Assembly (NCBI RefSeq): GCF_029873635.1
Contig: NC_080421.1
Location: 3,472,001-3,536,000, forward strand
Origin: Malania oleifera
Lineage: Eukaryota; Streptophyta; Magnoliopsida; Santalales; Ximeniaceae
Reading direction: 5' to 3'
Length of the DNA: 64,000 nucleotides
The position numbers and the translations under genes are program-made. How positions within the stretch are numbered: position 1 is the first letter of the stretch; the number at the start of each line of letters is the position of its first letter. The notes beneath the pieces were generated by a model. The model was given only the letters and a program-made list of their open reading frames with translations. It ran no database searches and was not told where the DNA came from. Positions 10,762 through 23,362 of this stretch are shown in pieces.

Positions 10762-12126
10762 TGGAGGATGACATGTGTTTGGTGGACAGTGGCACGACTG
10801 ACACAATTCTTCGTGTTAAAAAATATTTTTTGTAATTAACATTAGCTGAAATTAATGTTAATACAATATCTGGCTCTGCAAATGTATTAGAAGGCTCTGA
10901 AAGAGTTCGCATTATATTTCCAAATGGGACAAAATTGTAGATTGATGATGCGTTGTATTCTAGTAGATCCCAAAGAAATCTTTTAAGTTTTAAAGATATA
11001 CATTACAATGAATATAATGTTGAAACCAAAAATGAATGAGATATGGAATATCTTTTTATTACATCTACAGTTTCAAACTAGAAGATCATATTAGAAAAAT
11101 GTTCAAGTTTTTCATCTGACCTATATTCCACAAAAATAAGGATGGTTGAATCAAATTTTATGTACCAGAAGTGCTCTGAGCCTAAAAGTTTTATACTTTG
11201 GCATGATTGTCTTGGCCATCGTGGTTCAACTATGATGCGACAAATCATTGAAAATACACATGGACATCCATTAAAGGATCAGAATGTTCTTTTACCTAGT
11301 GATTATTTTTGTACTTCTTGTGTTCAAGGAAAACTACTTGTTAGACCTTCTCCATCTAAATTATCTTTAGAGTCTCCATCTTTTCTGCAAAGAATACAAG
11401 GAGATATTTGTGGCCCAATCCATCCATCTTGCAGACCATTTCAATATTTCATGATTTTAATTGATGTTTCCACTCGATGGTCACATGTTTGTCTACTTTC
11501 AACTCGTAATGTTGCTTTTGCTAAATTTCTTGCTCAAATAATAAAGTTAAGATTAAGTTTTCCTGATCATCCCATTCATCTTGTTCGTTTAGATAATGCA
11601 AGTGAATTTTATTCAAAAGCATTTTATGACTATTGTATGTCAATAGGAATAAGTGTTGAACATTCTATTGCACATGTTCATAAACAAAATGGTTTAGCGG
11701 AATCCTTCATTAAGTGTTTACAATTTATTGCTAGGCCTATGCTTATGTGATCAAAGCTTCCTGCATTTTCTTGGGGTCATGCTATAGTTCATGTTGCGTC
11801 TTTGATTAGAATTAGATCAACTGCATATCACAAGTTTTCACCTTCAAAACTTGTCTTTAACCACCAACCTAATATATCTCATCTTGGAATTTTTGGTTGC
11901 CCTGTATATGTTCCTATTGCACCTGCACAACAAAGTAAGATGGGACCACAACGTTAGCTTGGTATTTTATGTTGGTTTTGATTCTCCTTCTATCATTAAA
12001 TATCTTGAACCACTAACAAGTGATTTTTTTAGAGCAAGATTTCTAGATTGTCAATTTGATGAATCAGTTTTCCCGTCATTAGGAGAAAGAAAAGATAAAG
12101 GATTAAAAACACAAGAAATTTGTTAG
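10762..12126 (+). pseudogene. Copia protease and integrase, decayed
   Basis: The protease catalytic motif is visible as CLVDSGTTDTIL near 10773, followed by several stops (TAA, TAG, TGA). From 11142 a 202-codon open stretch holds the integrase: the zinc-binding HDCLGH..C..C region, then D in LIDVSTRW, then VRLDNASEFY and the final E in NGLAESF. The family norm DNAGEF has lost its Gly. The integrase C-terminal part continues past a TGA at 11748 to about 12000 and then decays. Host cleavage and strand transfer would be its roles in an intact copy. Confidence 0.88.
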
Positions 12127-12479
12127 AACACACCAACTTTGTGTAATCTTGATACACGCACAAATTAATGTGAACTTGAAGTTCAAAGAATAATTCATTT
12201 GCAGAATGCTGCAAATCAATTGCCAGATGTTTTTACAGACACCAAAAAGGTCACTCAATCACCTGTTCCGGCTGCAAATATTCCTTCGAGATTGATTGTT
12301 TCCCCAATAAGAATAACAACTAATGAATCTAAAGTGCGCCAGAAGCATGGTAGACCAATTGGTGCAAAGGATAATGTTCCTCAAAATAAAAAGGAAATGA
12401 ATAAAAGTGACACTCCAAAGGAGGTCATTAACACTTAAGAAGAGGTTAAAAGAAATACAGATCAACCATCCTATATTTC

Positions 12480-12736
12480 CACAGAAGCAACACCAGAAGT
12501 GTTTCCGGTACCGGAAAATTATGAGATCTTATTAAAATTTGGAAATATGCGGAGAATAAATGAAGTTGTTGTTGACAATGTGTTTGCATATGTCATTGCT
12601 TCAAAAATTATTAAATGTCGATGTCGAAATGATTGGCCAAAATGGAAAGAAGCAATACAGACTAAGCTAGACTTATTAGCCAAACGTAAGGTATTTGGAC
12701 CAATAGTCCAAACACCTAAGAATGTCAAAACTGTTG
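12480..12736 (+). pseudogene. Copia reverse transcriptase, first fragment
   Basis: Carries the WPKWKEAIQ.KLD.L.KR.VFGPI segment that opens the plant copia RT domain. It stops in mid-codon at the TGTTG target site of the Tekay insertion and resumes at 21837. Between the integrase and here (12127-12480) the linker is present but interrupted by stops. Confidence 0.92.
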
Positions 12737-14756
12737 TGTAGCGACCCTCAATAAAATACAACAAAATACATCAAGGGTCAACCCGAACTCGTGGGTAACG
12801 GGGACACCTGTCATACACAGCGGAAAACCTAGCAACAGTAAACATAAAAATCCATACATCCATCCATAAAACATAATACCAGAGCTTTCTATTAACATCA
12901 ATATACTGTTCATATGTACAATCTCCAAAAAGTCAAAAATAACACTAGGACTATGCAACAAAAATCTCCTAGTCCTAGCTCAGGGCTTACCCTTCTGGTA
13001 GGGAAGCACCAATCACTCAACGACGACCCTGACCCGCCAGTCTCTCTGGGTTTCCTAAAAAATATATTAATGTTGGGGGTGAGACACTTCTCAGTAAGAG
13101 AAAGTAAACTAAATACAGTTGTGTGGCAACATGAATATTTAAAGTGCTTATACATATACAGTATATTTCATAACTCTGGAAATAATCATGTATTTTCATA
13201 TTCGTTAATAAATCATGACATACATAAACTTCTGTTATAACTCGTAATACTGAAAATTAACCCAGGATGAATAGCTAGCTAATGTCATGTATTACCCCCC
13301 ATGACGGGTTGTGCAGCCCGAAGGCGGGACCCGACAATGGCTGGTCGACCACTGCCGAATCAAATATGTCTGTAAGTACGATGGGCCCACCGCACCCTGG
13401 TCTGGACTGCCAGGTGGACGTCTACACTCTACTGAAAGCCTCATCGACTATCCATCTCGCATCCTCTTGTGGGACGGTAGCACTAATAAGGCCTCGTGCC
13501 AAAATCAACCCATAGCTACAGTACCGAGCTCCTAGTCTAAACTAAACTAACATCCTGGTTGTGATAACATATAATACATGATCATGCATAACATCATTAC
13601 AGCCTCGTGCTGGAAACATAGATACGGCCTCGCGCTGAAATCATACAAATGGCCTCGTGCCAAAATCATAGTAAATATGGCCTCGCGCCAATAACATAAA
13701 TATGGCCTCGTGCCGATAACATAAAATACGACCTCGCGCCAAAATTGTTTTAGGTATATACATTCTGAAAATACATCGTTCATCATACGATCGTCAAAAC
13801 CATCACAATATAACTCATCGTTTCATAATACCTGAAAATGTGTTTTACTCGTAAAAGCATTCTTATCTTATCTCATTTCACGTAAAATAATATTCATGCC
13901 ACACATGCTCTGTTAAAAGTCATACTAAAATCATATTTTTCTGGCATCTCATACATACATATACATTTTTCTCATAATGGTAGTATTTTCTAAACATACG
14001 TTTCATATATGATAAACAATTATAACATAGGCTTTTCTGAAAATAGATGTGCTCATAAATAATAATAACTTGCATGGAAAATATCTGCTTTAGTTTATTC
14101 CCTTACCTGGCATTGAGAAAGCCCCTCAAATTTCCTAGCCTGACCCCCGTAGGATTTCCTACTCACTACCCTGAAACTCAAAATCCCCAGTACTAAACAT
14201 CAGTATTTTCATGCGTGCATCAATTTCTACAACTATCTCAAGGTCTAATTTGGCTTAAAAAGCCTTACCTCAACTTAGGGATGATTTGCAACTCCATTTT
14301 CCCGACTATCCGCTCCGGAAAACTTGCAGGGAACTTCACCAGGAGCGTCGTGGTAGCCTCAGATCTTCGATCCGGCGTAAAACTAACCCAAAATCGAAGA
14401 GAGAGAGTGATAGAGCCGAAGAGGAGAGAGAGGGGAAACTTAAAAATGAATTTAAAATTGGATTTTTCATATTTATAGGCGGCGGAACTCGTTGACGAGC
14501 TCGATCTTCTTCGATGAGTTCTTCATAAATTTCGTCGATGAGACCTTGTATTCGTCGACAAAATTCAGGCTGCCTCAGAACCCCTCTCGGTATTTTCTCG
14601 TCGACGAAGCCCTGTGTTCATTGACGAAATTTTTAAAGCCTTCGTCGACGAAACCCTGTGTTCGTTGACGAAGCTTGGCAGCGTCCCTTCTTTTCCCTTT
14701 TTCAAATTTTCCTTTCTTTATTATTTAAATTTCATTTAAAAATTCGGGTCATTACA
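12737..14756 (-). repeat. Tekay 3' LTR
   Basis: 2020 bp. In sense it begins TGTAATGACCC and ends GGGTCGCTACA. Reading 5' to 3' on the minus strand it has a palindrome array (14480-14675), TATAAATA at 14477-14470, a CT-rich leader, an AGTTGAGGTAAG donor-like site near 14270, a GCCTCGTGCC minisatellite (13600-13745) and the GAGAAGTGTCTCACCCC block near 13090. Confidence 0.95.
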
Positions 14757-14770
14757 TCCTCCCCTCCTTA
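14757..14770 (-). promoter_or_regulatory. Tekay polypurine tract
   Basis: The minus strand reads AAGGAGGGGAGGA directly upstream of the 3' LTR, the expected plus-strand primer site. Confidence 0.88.
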
Positions 14771-15035
14771 TAAAAATTTCGTCCTCGAAATTTACTATTC
14801 ACATAGTTTATCATCCCTTAGGTAAAATGGTCAACTCATTTTATTACTCACCCTCACTTATGGTGGAGGAATACCGTGGTTACAACTCATGTCTTGGGAG
14901 ATTACATATATCAAAAGAAAACTCCTCCCAAAACTAAAATACTACACTACTAAAACCATACACGTACCTGTCGAGAAAACTACATACTTACATACATTTT
15001 CTAATTATATTTAAACTTACTAAAATAATTGCGGA

Positions 15036-16620
15036 TACTTCTATCTCATCTGCTCCTCGGACTCCCAAGAAGCCTCTTCTACCTCATGATTCCTCCACAA
15101 AACTTTTACCTGAGGAATCTTTTATTTACGTAGCTTCTGTACCTTCCTATCCAGAATACATACTGGTATCTCCTCATACCCCAGTGAATCGCTAAGCCCC
15201 AACTCATCATAACTGATGATATGAGAAGGATCTGGGACGTATTTCCTCAACATCGATACGTGGAATACGTCATGGATTCTGGATAATGTAGGTGGCAAAG
15301 CTAGCCTGTAGGCTACCGGTCCCACTTTCTCTAAAATCTCAAATGGACCGACGTACCTAGGGCTAAGCTTACCCTTCCTACCAAATCTCATAACTCCCTT
15401 CAATGGAGCTATCTTCAAAAATACGTGATCACCCACGTCAAACTCCAAGTTCCTACGGCAATTATCGGCATAACTCTTCTGTCGGCTTTGTGCTGCACCA
15501 ATCCTATCCCTGATAAACCGAACTTGTCGTATGCCTACTGCACTAGTTCTGGTCCCACAACACGCCGCTCACCCACTTCGTCCCAAAACAAAGGAGATCG
15601 ACATCTCCTACCATACAATGCCTCAAATGGTGCCATGCCAATACTGGACTGATAACTGTTATTATATGCGAACTCTACCAGTGGCATAAACTGAGTCCAG
15701 CTACACCCAAAATCTAGTACACATGCACGGAGCATATCTTCTAGTATCTGTATCATCCTCTCAGTCTGACCGTCTGACTGAGGGTGGAATGTCGTACTAA
15801 ACAATAACTGAGACCCCAAAGTCTCCTGCAAGCTCCTCCAAAATCGTGACGTGAATCGTGGGTCTTGATCTGACACAATGGGTACAGGCACCCCATGAGA
15901 ACGAACTATCTCCTGAATATAAATCTCTGTCAATCGGCTGAGGGAATAGCTGATCTTCATAGGGAGAAAATGGGCGGTCTTCGTCAAACGGTCGACAATC
16001 ACCCAGATGGCATTCTAGCCATGTAATGTCATCGGCAGCCCTGAAACAAAGTCCATAGAAATATGATCCCACTTCCACTCTAGGATAAATAACGGCTACA
16101 ACTACCCTGGCGGCCTCTGGTGCTCAGCCTTCACCTGCTGGTACGTCAAACACTAGGCTACATACTCGGCAATCTCCTTCTTCATTCCGCTCCACCAGTA
16201 AAACTCTCGCAGATCCCTGTACATTTTCGTACTACCAGGATGAACTGTATACAAGGATCTGTGAGCCTCATCTGAAATCATCCTCCTAATGTCGGCATCT
16301 GTAGGAACACATAGTCTGGAACGGAACCGCAAGGCTCCGTCATCTGAGATGCAAAATTCCTCTCCCTGACCACTCTATACCCACTCCATCGCCTCTGCTA
16401 ACTCTGGATCTTCCTTTTGAGCAGCTTTAATTCTTTCCTGCAGAGTAGGTTGTACTACTAGGCTGGCAATACACAATGGAAGATCACTCTCTACCAACTC
16501 TATGCTGAGTCTCTCCAGATCCATCATGATCAAACGCTAGATCTCCATAGCTGTCAACGCTGATACCCCAGATTTCCTGCTCAATGCATCAGCTACCACA
16601 TTTGCTTTCCCTGGGTGATA
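15036..16620 (-). pseudogene. Tekay integrase with chromodomain-like tail
   Basis: The zinc-binding H..H..C region includes HPGSTKMYRDL..YWW near 16230. The catalytic core shows D in the MDFVSGLPM strand, IVSDQDPRFTS and the E in SDGQTERMIQ. The C-terminal part (15448-15122) holds the KLSPRYVGPFEI and HDVFHVSMLRKY motifs. A TAA near 15128 separates these from a VKVLWRN..EEASWE tail at 15120-15036, which is the chromodomain-like segment that in this clade steers integration to heterochromatin. TAG stops occur near 16543, 16378, 16156, 16105, 16018 and 15536. Confidence 0.92.
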
Positions 16621-16734
16621 GCTAATGGTATAGTCAAAATCTTTAATTAACTATAACCACCTTCTCTGTCTCATATTCAACTCCTTCTGGGTGAAAAAAT
16701 ACTTCAAACTCTTGTGGTCAGAGAAAATCTCGCA

Positions 16735-17961
16735 CTACTCGCCGTATAGATAATGCCTCCAAATTTTCAGTGCATGTACTACTGCAGCCAACTCAAGATC
16801 GTGGGTAGGGTAGTTCTTTTCGTACTCTTTCAATTGTCTAGATGCATATGCTACCACCCTACCATGCTGCATCAACACACAGCCAAGTCCCTTTAAGGAC
16901 GCATCACTGTATATGGTATAACCCTCACCCCCAGATGGGATGATCAATACCGGCGCTGTGATTAACCTCTGCTTCAGCTCCTGAATACTCTGCTCACAGT
17001 TGTTGTCCCACTCAAATCTAACATTTTTCATCGTCAGTCGTGTCAAAGGTCCTGACAAAGCTGAGAATCTCTCTACAAAACGACGATAGTAACCGGCTAA
17101 CCCCAAGAAATTCCTGATCTCCTGAACGTTTCTCAGTCTAGCCCAGTTCACCACCGCCTCAATCTTACTGGGATCTACAGAAATTCCGTCTCCTGAGATG
17201 ACATGCCCCAAAAACACCACTTTCTCAAACCAGAAATCACATTTACTGAACTTGGCATACAACTTCTTCTCCCTGCGCATCTGTAAAACCTGCCTCAAAT
17301 GCATCTAGTGCTCCTCATAGCTCCTCGAATAGACCAGTACATCATCAATAAAAACAACTATGAATTGGTCTAGGTATTGGTGGAAGACTCGGTTCATCAA
17401 ATCCATAAATACCGCTGGAGCATTCGTCAGACCAAATGGCATAACAAGAAACTCGTAATGACCATACCTGGTCCTAAAAACTGTCTTTGATACATCGTCT
17501 GCTCTCACCTTCACCTGATGGTAAACCGACCTGAGATCAATCTTCGAATACACCCGTGTACCCTAGAGCTGATCAAACAAGTCATCTATACGGGGTAGAG
17601 GATACTTGTTCTTGATAGTCACTTTATTAATCTCTCTGTAGTCTATACACATCCTCATAGTCCCGTCTTTCTTCTTCACAAATAGCACTGGGGCTCCCCA
17701 CGGAGATACACTAGGCCGTATGAAGCCTTTATCAAGTAAATCCTGCAACTGATCTTTCAATTCTGCCAACTCTGTTGGCGCCATTCGATACGGTGCTTTA
17801 GAAATCGACGTTGTACCTGGAAGTAGATCAATGGAAAAATCCACTTCACGATCAGGCGGCAAACCTGGTAATTCATCTGGAAACACGTCTGTAAATTCTT
17901 TCACCACAGGCATATTCATAAGCTTCAATTCATTTTCTGACATCTCCTTCACAAAAGCCAC
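16735..17961 (-). pseudogene. Tekay reverse transcriptase and RNase H
   Basis: RT motifs in order: [39 protein letters not shown], the catalytic FIDDVLVYS and the [12 protein letters not shown] thumb region. RNase H follows with [15 protein letters not shown] and the E and D of [16 protein letters not shown] stops replace expected Gln codons at about 17562 and 17304. Otherwise the reading frame is long and clean, so the decay is recent relative to the copia element. Confidence 0.95.
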
Positions 17962-17997
17962 GAATCCCAGACAACCATTCTGAAGCAGTCTCCTCGC

Positions 17998-18438
17998 CTA
18001 AATAGCTGAGACTATCTGAGGTAAAGACTGCACTCGTGACCCTGTAAATCTAAATTCTGATTTCCTTGGAGGTCTGAATATTACTTCTCTAGCACTGCAG
18101 TCTATAATAGGAGAATTAACCGCTAGCCAATCTATGCCGAAAATAATGTCAAACTCGTGCATATCTAATACCACCAAATCAGCAGATAAGATCTTCCCCT
18201 GAACATCAACTGGGCTACCACGAAGTATCCTACTACATCTCACTGCTGACCCGGTCGGTGTAGCCACTAACAACTCGACATCTAATGATTGCGTTTCTGC
18301 CCCACATAATTTAGCACACCCCAAGGACACAAAATAATGTGTGGCACTAGAATCAAAAAGTGCAATAACTTTAAATGTAAACATACTAATAGTACCTATC
18401 ACCACGTCACCGGCCGCCTCAGCGTCACCCGGCGTCAA
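17998..18438 (-). pseudogene. Tekay aspartic protease
   Basis: The catalytic motif reads LFDSSATHYFVS; the family norm is DSGATHSF, so the second active-site residue Gly is Ser here. Downstream the DMHEFDIIFGIDWL segment marks the conserved second half of the retropepsin. It is separated from RT by a TAG at about 17997. Confidence 0.9.
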
Positions 18439-18464
18439 AGCGAAAACTCTGGTTGGGGCCGTAT

Positions 18465-19486
18465 TCCTCTGTTGGCCTCCTCATGGTGCCTGGTGACCTC
18501 CTCGTGCAGGTCTAGGAGCAGGAGCCACACCAGTCTGTGTCGGACTTTCTCATCATATGCCCTGGTTCCCCGCACCTATAGCAGACACCTTGCCCGACAC
18601 GACATTCCCCCAGGTGTCTCTTCCCACAAAATGGGCAAGCTGGAGATAGCTGTGCACCCTGGAAACCGCGATGGCCGGTCTCTTGTCTCCGGTCTCTATA
18701 ATAGCCACCTCTCTTCCATGTATTACGTCCACCCCCCTGCTGGGAACCAGAAGGTGTAGACCTCTTCTTCTGTCTCTGTTCCTCAGCCTCCAACTGATCA
18801 CCAATCTCAGCTATAGTGGCTCGGTCCACTAGTTCAGCAAAGTCCTGCAACTTCAGTATCGATACCTACTTGTATATTTCTCTCCTCAGGCCTCTTTCAA
18901 ACTATTGTATCTTCTTCACCTCATCTGGAATAATGTATGGGGCAAAGCGGGATAACTCAATAAACCTCGTTGCGTACTGCTGTACCGACAGCTGTCCCTG
19001 CTTCAGATTCGGGAACTCTGAAATCTTAGCCTCCCTAGACGAGGCTGGAAAATACCTGTCGAAGAATATCTCTCTAAATCGCTCCCATGTCATCTCTATA
19101 GGTATAGTCCTCTGCTGCTCTAACAATCTCACTGCCGACCACCATTTCTCAGCCTCCCCAGTCAGTCTATAGGTGGCAAACAGCACCTTCTGTTCCTCTA
19201 AGCACTGCAGTACTGCAAATATCTTTTCCATCTCCTACACCTAGTTCTCAGCAACTGCAGGATCTATCCCTCCTGAGAAAGACGAAGGACTCATCTTAAT
19301 GAACTTCTCTATAGAACTACCGTGGCCTACCGATGGACCACCCTATTCCCTTGAACTCCTGACAATTTCTGTCATAACCTGCTGTGCTACGCTACGTAAG
19401 ACTGCATCTGAATCACTACCCGCAGCGCCTAAGGGTTCAGCACCCTCACTCCCACTGGCGTGGGCACTATTGCCACCAAGGTCCAT
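18465..19486 (-). pseudogene. Tekay gag
   Basis: Starts at the ATG of MDLGGN (19486). The capsid segment spans 19231-18902 (EMEKIFAVLQC..EKWW..RFREIFFDRYFP). Two knuckle-like motifs follow: CPFC..RHLGEC and CYRCGEPGH. A 2-nt deletion after MMRK removes the last Cys and shifts the frame before the protease. Paired TAG codons near 19239 replace what related copies carry as Trp and Gln; others lie near 18899 and 18868. Confidence 0.92.
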
Positions 19487-19783
19487 CCTGAAAAACAAGT
19501 AACTTAACTCAAAACATCTTTCTCTACGTGTATCACTCAACTCATATAATATATCCTCCTAATTAACTCATCTTTCTTAATCTCAATTCAAGGTTCAATC
19601 TTACAACCTAGATACCCAACCCGATGATAGTTTACAATGAATTTCCTGAAATCGTCACCCAAGGAAAATTATACAAACCACCACGGAAGTCCTGCATCTA
19701 GACTACAAAACCAGACCTCAAATCCTCTTATCCTATACTTTGGTATTATTACTGCTACATTCTAGAGTCTACAGAACCTAGTA

Positions 19784-19800
19784 TCCTAGGCTCTGATACC
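19784..19800 (-). promoter_or_regulatory. Tekay primer binding site
   Basis: The minus strand reads TGGTATCAGAGCC three bases after the 5' LTR, complementary to initiator tRNA-Met. The sequence is intact. Confidence 0.93.
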
Positions 19801-19803
19801 AAA

Positions 19804-21831
19804 TGTAGCGACCCTCAATAAAATACAACAAAATACATCAAGGGTCAACCCGAACCCGTGGGTTACGGGGACACCTGTCATACACAGTAGAAAACCTAGC
19901 AGCAGTAAACATAAAAATCCATACATCCATCCATGAAACATAATACCAGAGCTTTCTATTAACATCAATATACTGTTCATATGTACAATCTCCAAAAAGT
20001 CAAAAATAACACTAGGACTATGCAACAAAAATCTCCTAGTCCTAGCTCAGGGCTTACCCTTCTAGTAGGGAAGCACCAATCACTCAACGGCAACCCTGAC
20101 CCGCCGATCTCTCCGGGTTTCCTAAAAAATATATTAATGTTGGGGGTGAGACACTTCTTAGTAAGAGAAAGTAAACTAAATACAGTTGTGTGGCAACATG
20201 AATATTTAAAGTGCTTATACATATACAGTACATTTCATAACTTTGGAAATAATCATGTATTTTCATATTCGTTAATAAATCATAACATACATAAACTTCT
20301 GTTATAACTCGTAATATTGAAAATTAAACCAGGATGAATAGTTAGCTAATGTCATGTATTACCCCCCATGACGGGTTGTGCAGCCCGAAGGCGGGACCCG
20401 ACAATGGCTGGTCGACCACTGCCGAATCAAATATGTTTGTAAGTACGATGGGCCCACCGCACCCTGGTCCGGACTGCCAGGTGGACGTCTACACTCTACT
20501 GAAAGCCTCATCGACTATCCATCTCTTATCCCCTCGTGGGACGGTAGCACTAATAAGGCCTCGTGCCAAAATCAACCCATAGCTACGGTACCGAGCTCTT
20601 GGTCTAAACTAAACTAACATCCTGGTTGTGATAACATATAATACATGATCATACATAACATTATTACAGCCTCTTGCCGGAAACATAGATACGGCCTCGT
20701 GCTGAAATCATACAAATGGCCTCGTGTCAAAATCATAGTAAATATGGTCTCGCGCCAATAACATAAATATGGCCTTGTGCCGATAACATAAAATACGACC
20801 TCGCGCCAAAATTGTTTCAGGTATATACATTCTGAAAATACATCGTTCATCATACGATCGTCAAAACCATCACAATATAACTCATCGTTTCATAATACCT
20901 GAAAATGTGTTTTACTCATAAAAGCATTCTTATCTTATCTCATTTCACATAAAATAATATTCATGTCACACATGCTCTATTAAAAGTCATACTAAAATCA
21001 TAATTTGTTTGGCATCTCTTACATACATATACATTTTTCTCATAATGGCAGTATTTTCCAAACATACGTTTCATTTATGATAAACAATTATAACATAGGC
21101 TTTTTTGAAAATAGATGTGCTCATAAATAATAATAACTTGCATGGAAAATATCTGCTTTAGTTTATTCCCTTACCTGGGCACTGAGAAAGCCCCTCAAAT
21201 TTCCTAGCCTGACCCCCGTAGGATTTCCTACTCAATACCCTAAAACTCAAAATCCCTAGTACTAAACATCAGTATTTTCATGCATGCATCAATTTATATA
21301 ACTATCACAAGGTCTAATTTGGCTTAAAAAGCCTTACCTCAACTTAGGGATGATTTTCAACTCCGTTTTCCCAACGATTCGCTCCAGCAAACTTGCAGGG
21401 AACTTCGCCAGGAGCGTCGTGGTAGCCTCAGATCTTCGATTCGGCATAAAACTAACCCAAAATCGAAGAGAGAGAGTGAGAGAGCCGAAGAGGAGAGAGA
21501 GAGAGAGAGGAAACTTAAAAATGAATTTAAAATCGGATTTTTCATATTTATAGGCGGCGGAACTCGTCGATGAGCTCGATCTTTGTCAATGAGTTCTTCA
21601 TAAATTTCGTCAACGAGACCCTGTGTTTGTCGATGAAATTCAGGCTGCCTAAGAACCCCTCTCGGTATTTTCTCATCGACGAAGCCCTGTGTTCGTCGAC
21701 GAAATCTTTAAAGCCTTCGTCGACGAAACCCTGTGTTCGTCGACGAAGCTTGGTAGCTTCCCTTCTTTTCCCTTTTTCAAATTTTCCTTTCTTTATTATT
21801 TAAATTTCATTTAAAAATTTGGGTCGTTACA
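19804..21831 (-). repeat. Tekay 5' LTR with promoter
   Basis: 2028 bp, nearly identical to 12737-14756. The promoter TATAAATA is at 21552-21545 on the minus strand, directly after a GTCGAC palindrome array (21557-21749) and before a CT/GA-rich leader. The minisatellite of about 24-bp GCCTCGTGCC units lies at 20668-20812. Confidence 0.95.
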
Positions 21832-21836
21832 TGTTG

Positions 21837-23231
21837 GGTATAAATGGGTTTTTGTACGTAAAAGAAATGAAATGAATGAAATTGTGAGATACAAGGCCCG
21901 TCTTGTAGCACAAGGCTTCTCTCAAAGGCCTGGTATATATTATAATGAGACCTATTCTCCTGTTATGGATGCAGTTACTTTCAGATTTCTGATTAGTTTA
22001 ACGGTTTCTAAAGGACTTGACATTCGCCTCATGGACGTAGTAACATCTTACTTGTATGGCTCATTGGATAATGACATATATATGAAAATTCCTGAAGGAT
22101 TTAAAATTCCTGAAGCATATAATCCAAAACAACGGCAAATATATTCTATTAAATTACAAAGATCCTTATATGGATTGAAGCAATATGGACGAATATGATA
22201 CAATTTTCTAAGTGAATATATGTTGAAAATTGGATATGAAAATAATCTTATTTGTCCTTGTGTTTTCATTAAAAAGATAAATTCTGGATTTACTATAGTC
22301 GTAGTTTATGTTGATGATATAAACATAATAGGAACTCCAAAAGAGATCTCAACAACTGCTAACAAGTGGAATTCTTATTCATCAATAATCTTATATAGAA
22401 AAAATCTTGAAACAATTTTATATGGATAAATCTTATCCATTAAGCTCCCCAATGGTTGTTCATTCACTTGATGTGAAAAAGGATCTTTTTCGTCCTCGAG
22501 AAGATGATGAAAAAATTCTTGGTCCTAAAGTACCCTATTTTAGTGCAATAGGAGCACTCTTGTATCTTGCAAATTACACTATATCAGATATAGTTTTTGC
22601 GATAAATTTGCTGGCAAGGTTTAGTTCTACACCAACCCAAAGACATTGGAATGGAGTAAAACATGTTCTTCGTTATCTCCGCAACACATCTGATATGAGT
22701 TTGTTTTACCTAAAGGTAGTAAAGTCTGTTTTGAAAGGATATGCCGATGCTGGATATCTTTCTGATCCTTATAAAACTCGATCACAAATAGGCTATATTT
22801 TTCCATGTGGTGATACTGCTATCTCATAACGATCTGTAAAGCAAACGATCACTGCTACCTCTTCAAACCATTCAGAAATATTGGCAGTTCACGAAGTAAA
22901 TCGTGAATGTGTATGGTTAAGAACTATAATTCAACACATTAAAGGGACAAGTGGATTATCACTGAAGAATGACACGCCAACAATATTGTACGAGGACAAT
23001 GCAACATGTATTACACAAATCAAAGGTGGGTACATAAAAGGTGATAGAACTAAACATATTTCACCAATATTCTTTTACACTCGTGAACTTCTGAAGAAAG
23101 GAAATGTTGACATTTGCAAAATTCGTTCAAGTGACAACCCAGCAGATCTATTCGCAAAAGCATTGCTAACTTCAATTTTCAAGAAGCATGTACATAACAT
23201 TGGAATGCGACAACTAAATGACATTTCTTAA
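21837..23231 (+). pseudogene. Copia reverse transcriptase and RNase H, second fragment
   Basis: Continues the split RT: GYKWVFVRKRNE, then YKARLVAQGFSQRPG..Y.ETYSPV, LMDV.TSYLYG and the catalytic VVYVDDINI (copia norm YVDDM). The C-terminal part gives LLARFSSTPT.RHWNGVKHVLRYL and GYADAGY, then RNase H with the EDN and HI.P..FY.RE motifs and ADLFAKAL near the end. A TGA near 22198, a break around 22390-22410 and a TAA at 22827 disrupt the frame. Confidence 0.95.
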
Positions 23232-23351
23232 TTGATTATATTTTTTAGGGGAAGTATGAATATTTAACTCTTTTTCCTTCATTAAGGTTTTGTCCCACAG
23301 GGTTTTCTTTAACGAAGGTTTTAACGAGGCATATTCATAGTGTATAGTTAT

Positions 23352-23362
23352 CCAATGGGAAG
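23352..23362 (+). promoter_or_regulatory. Copia polypurine tract
   Basis: CCAATGGGAAG directly before the 3' LTR, a decayed form of the usual AAGGGGGAG. Confidence 0.75.

Larger units (their letters stand above)
12737..21831 (-). mobile_element. Complete Ty3/gypsy element, Tekay-type chromovirus
   Basis: 9095 bp with two 2.0-kb LTRs, primer site, polypurine tract and gag-protease-RT-RNase H-integrase-chromodomain order on the minus strand. The target duplication TGTTG is intact at 12732-12736 and 21832-21836, and the copia RT reads continuously across the empty site. LTR order and integrase C-terminus fit the Tekay/Del clade. Many TAG stops make it non-autonomous. The LTRs differ by scattered substitutions and small indels, so the insertion is not brand new but is younger than the copia host. 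Confidence 0.96.

Noticed and set aside
12914-13240. 108-codon plus-strand frame repeated at 19981-20307
   Set aside because: Shadow of the two Tekay LTRs, antisense to the element and not continuous with any domain.
14480-14680. Regular short repeats resembling a CRISPR array
   Set aside because: Units are palindromic GTCGAC motifs within a plant LTR, spacers are repeated rather than unique, and no cas-like gene exists.
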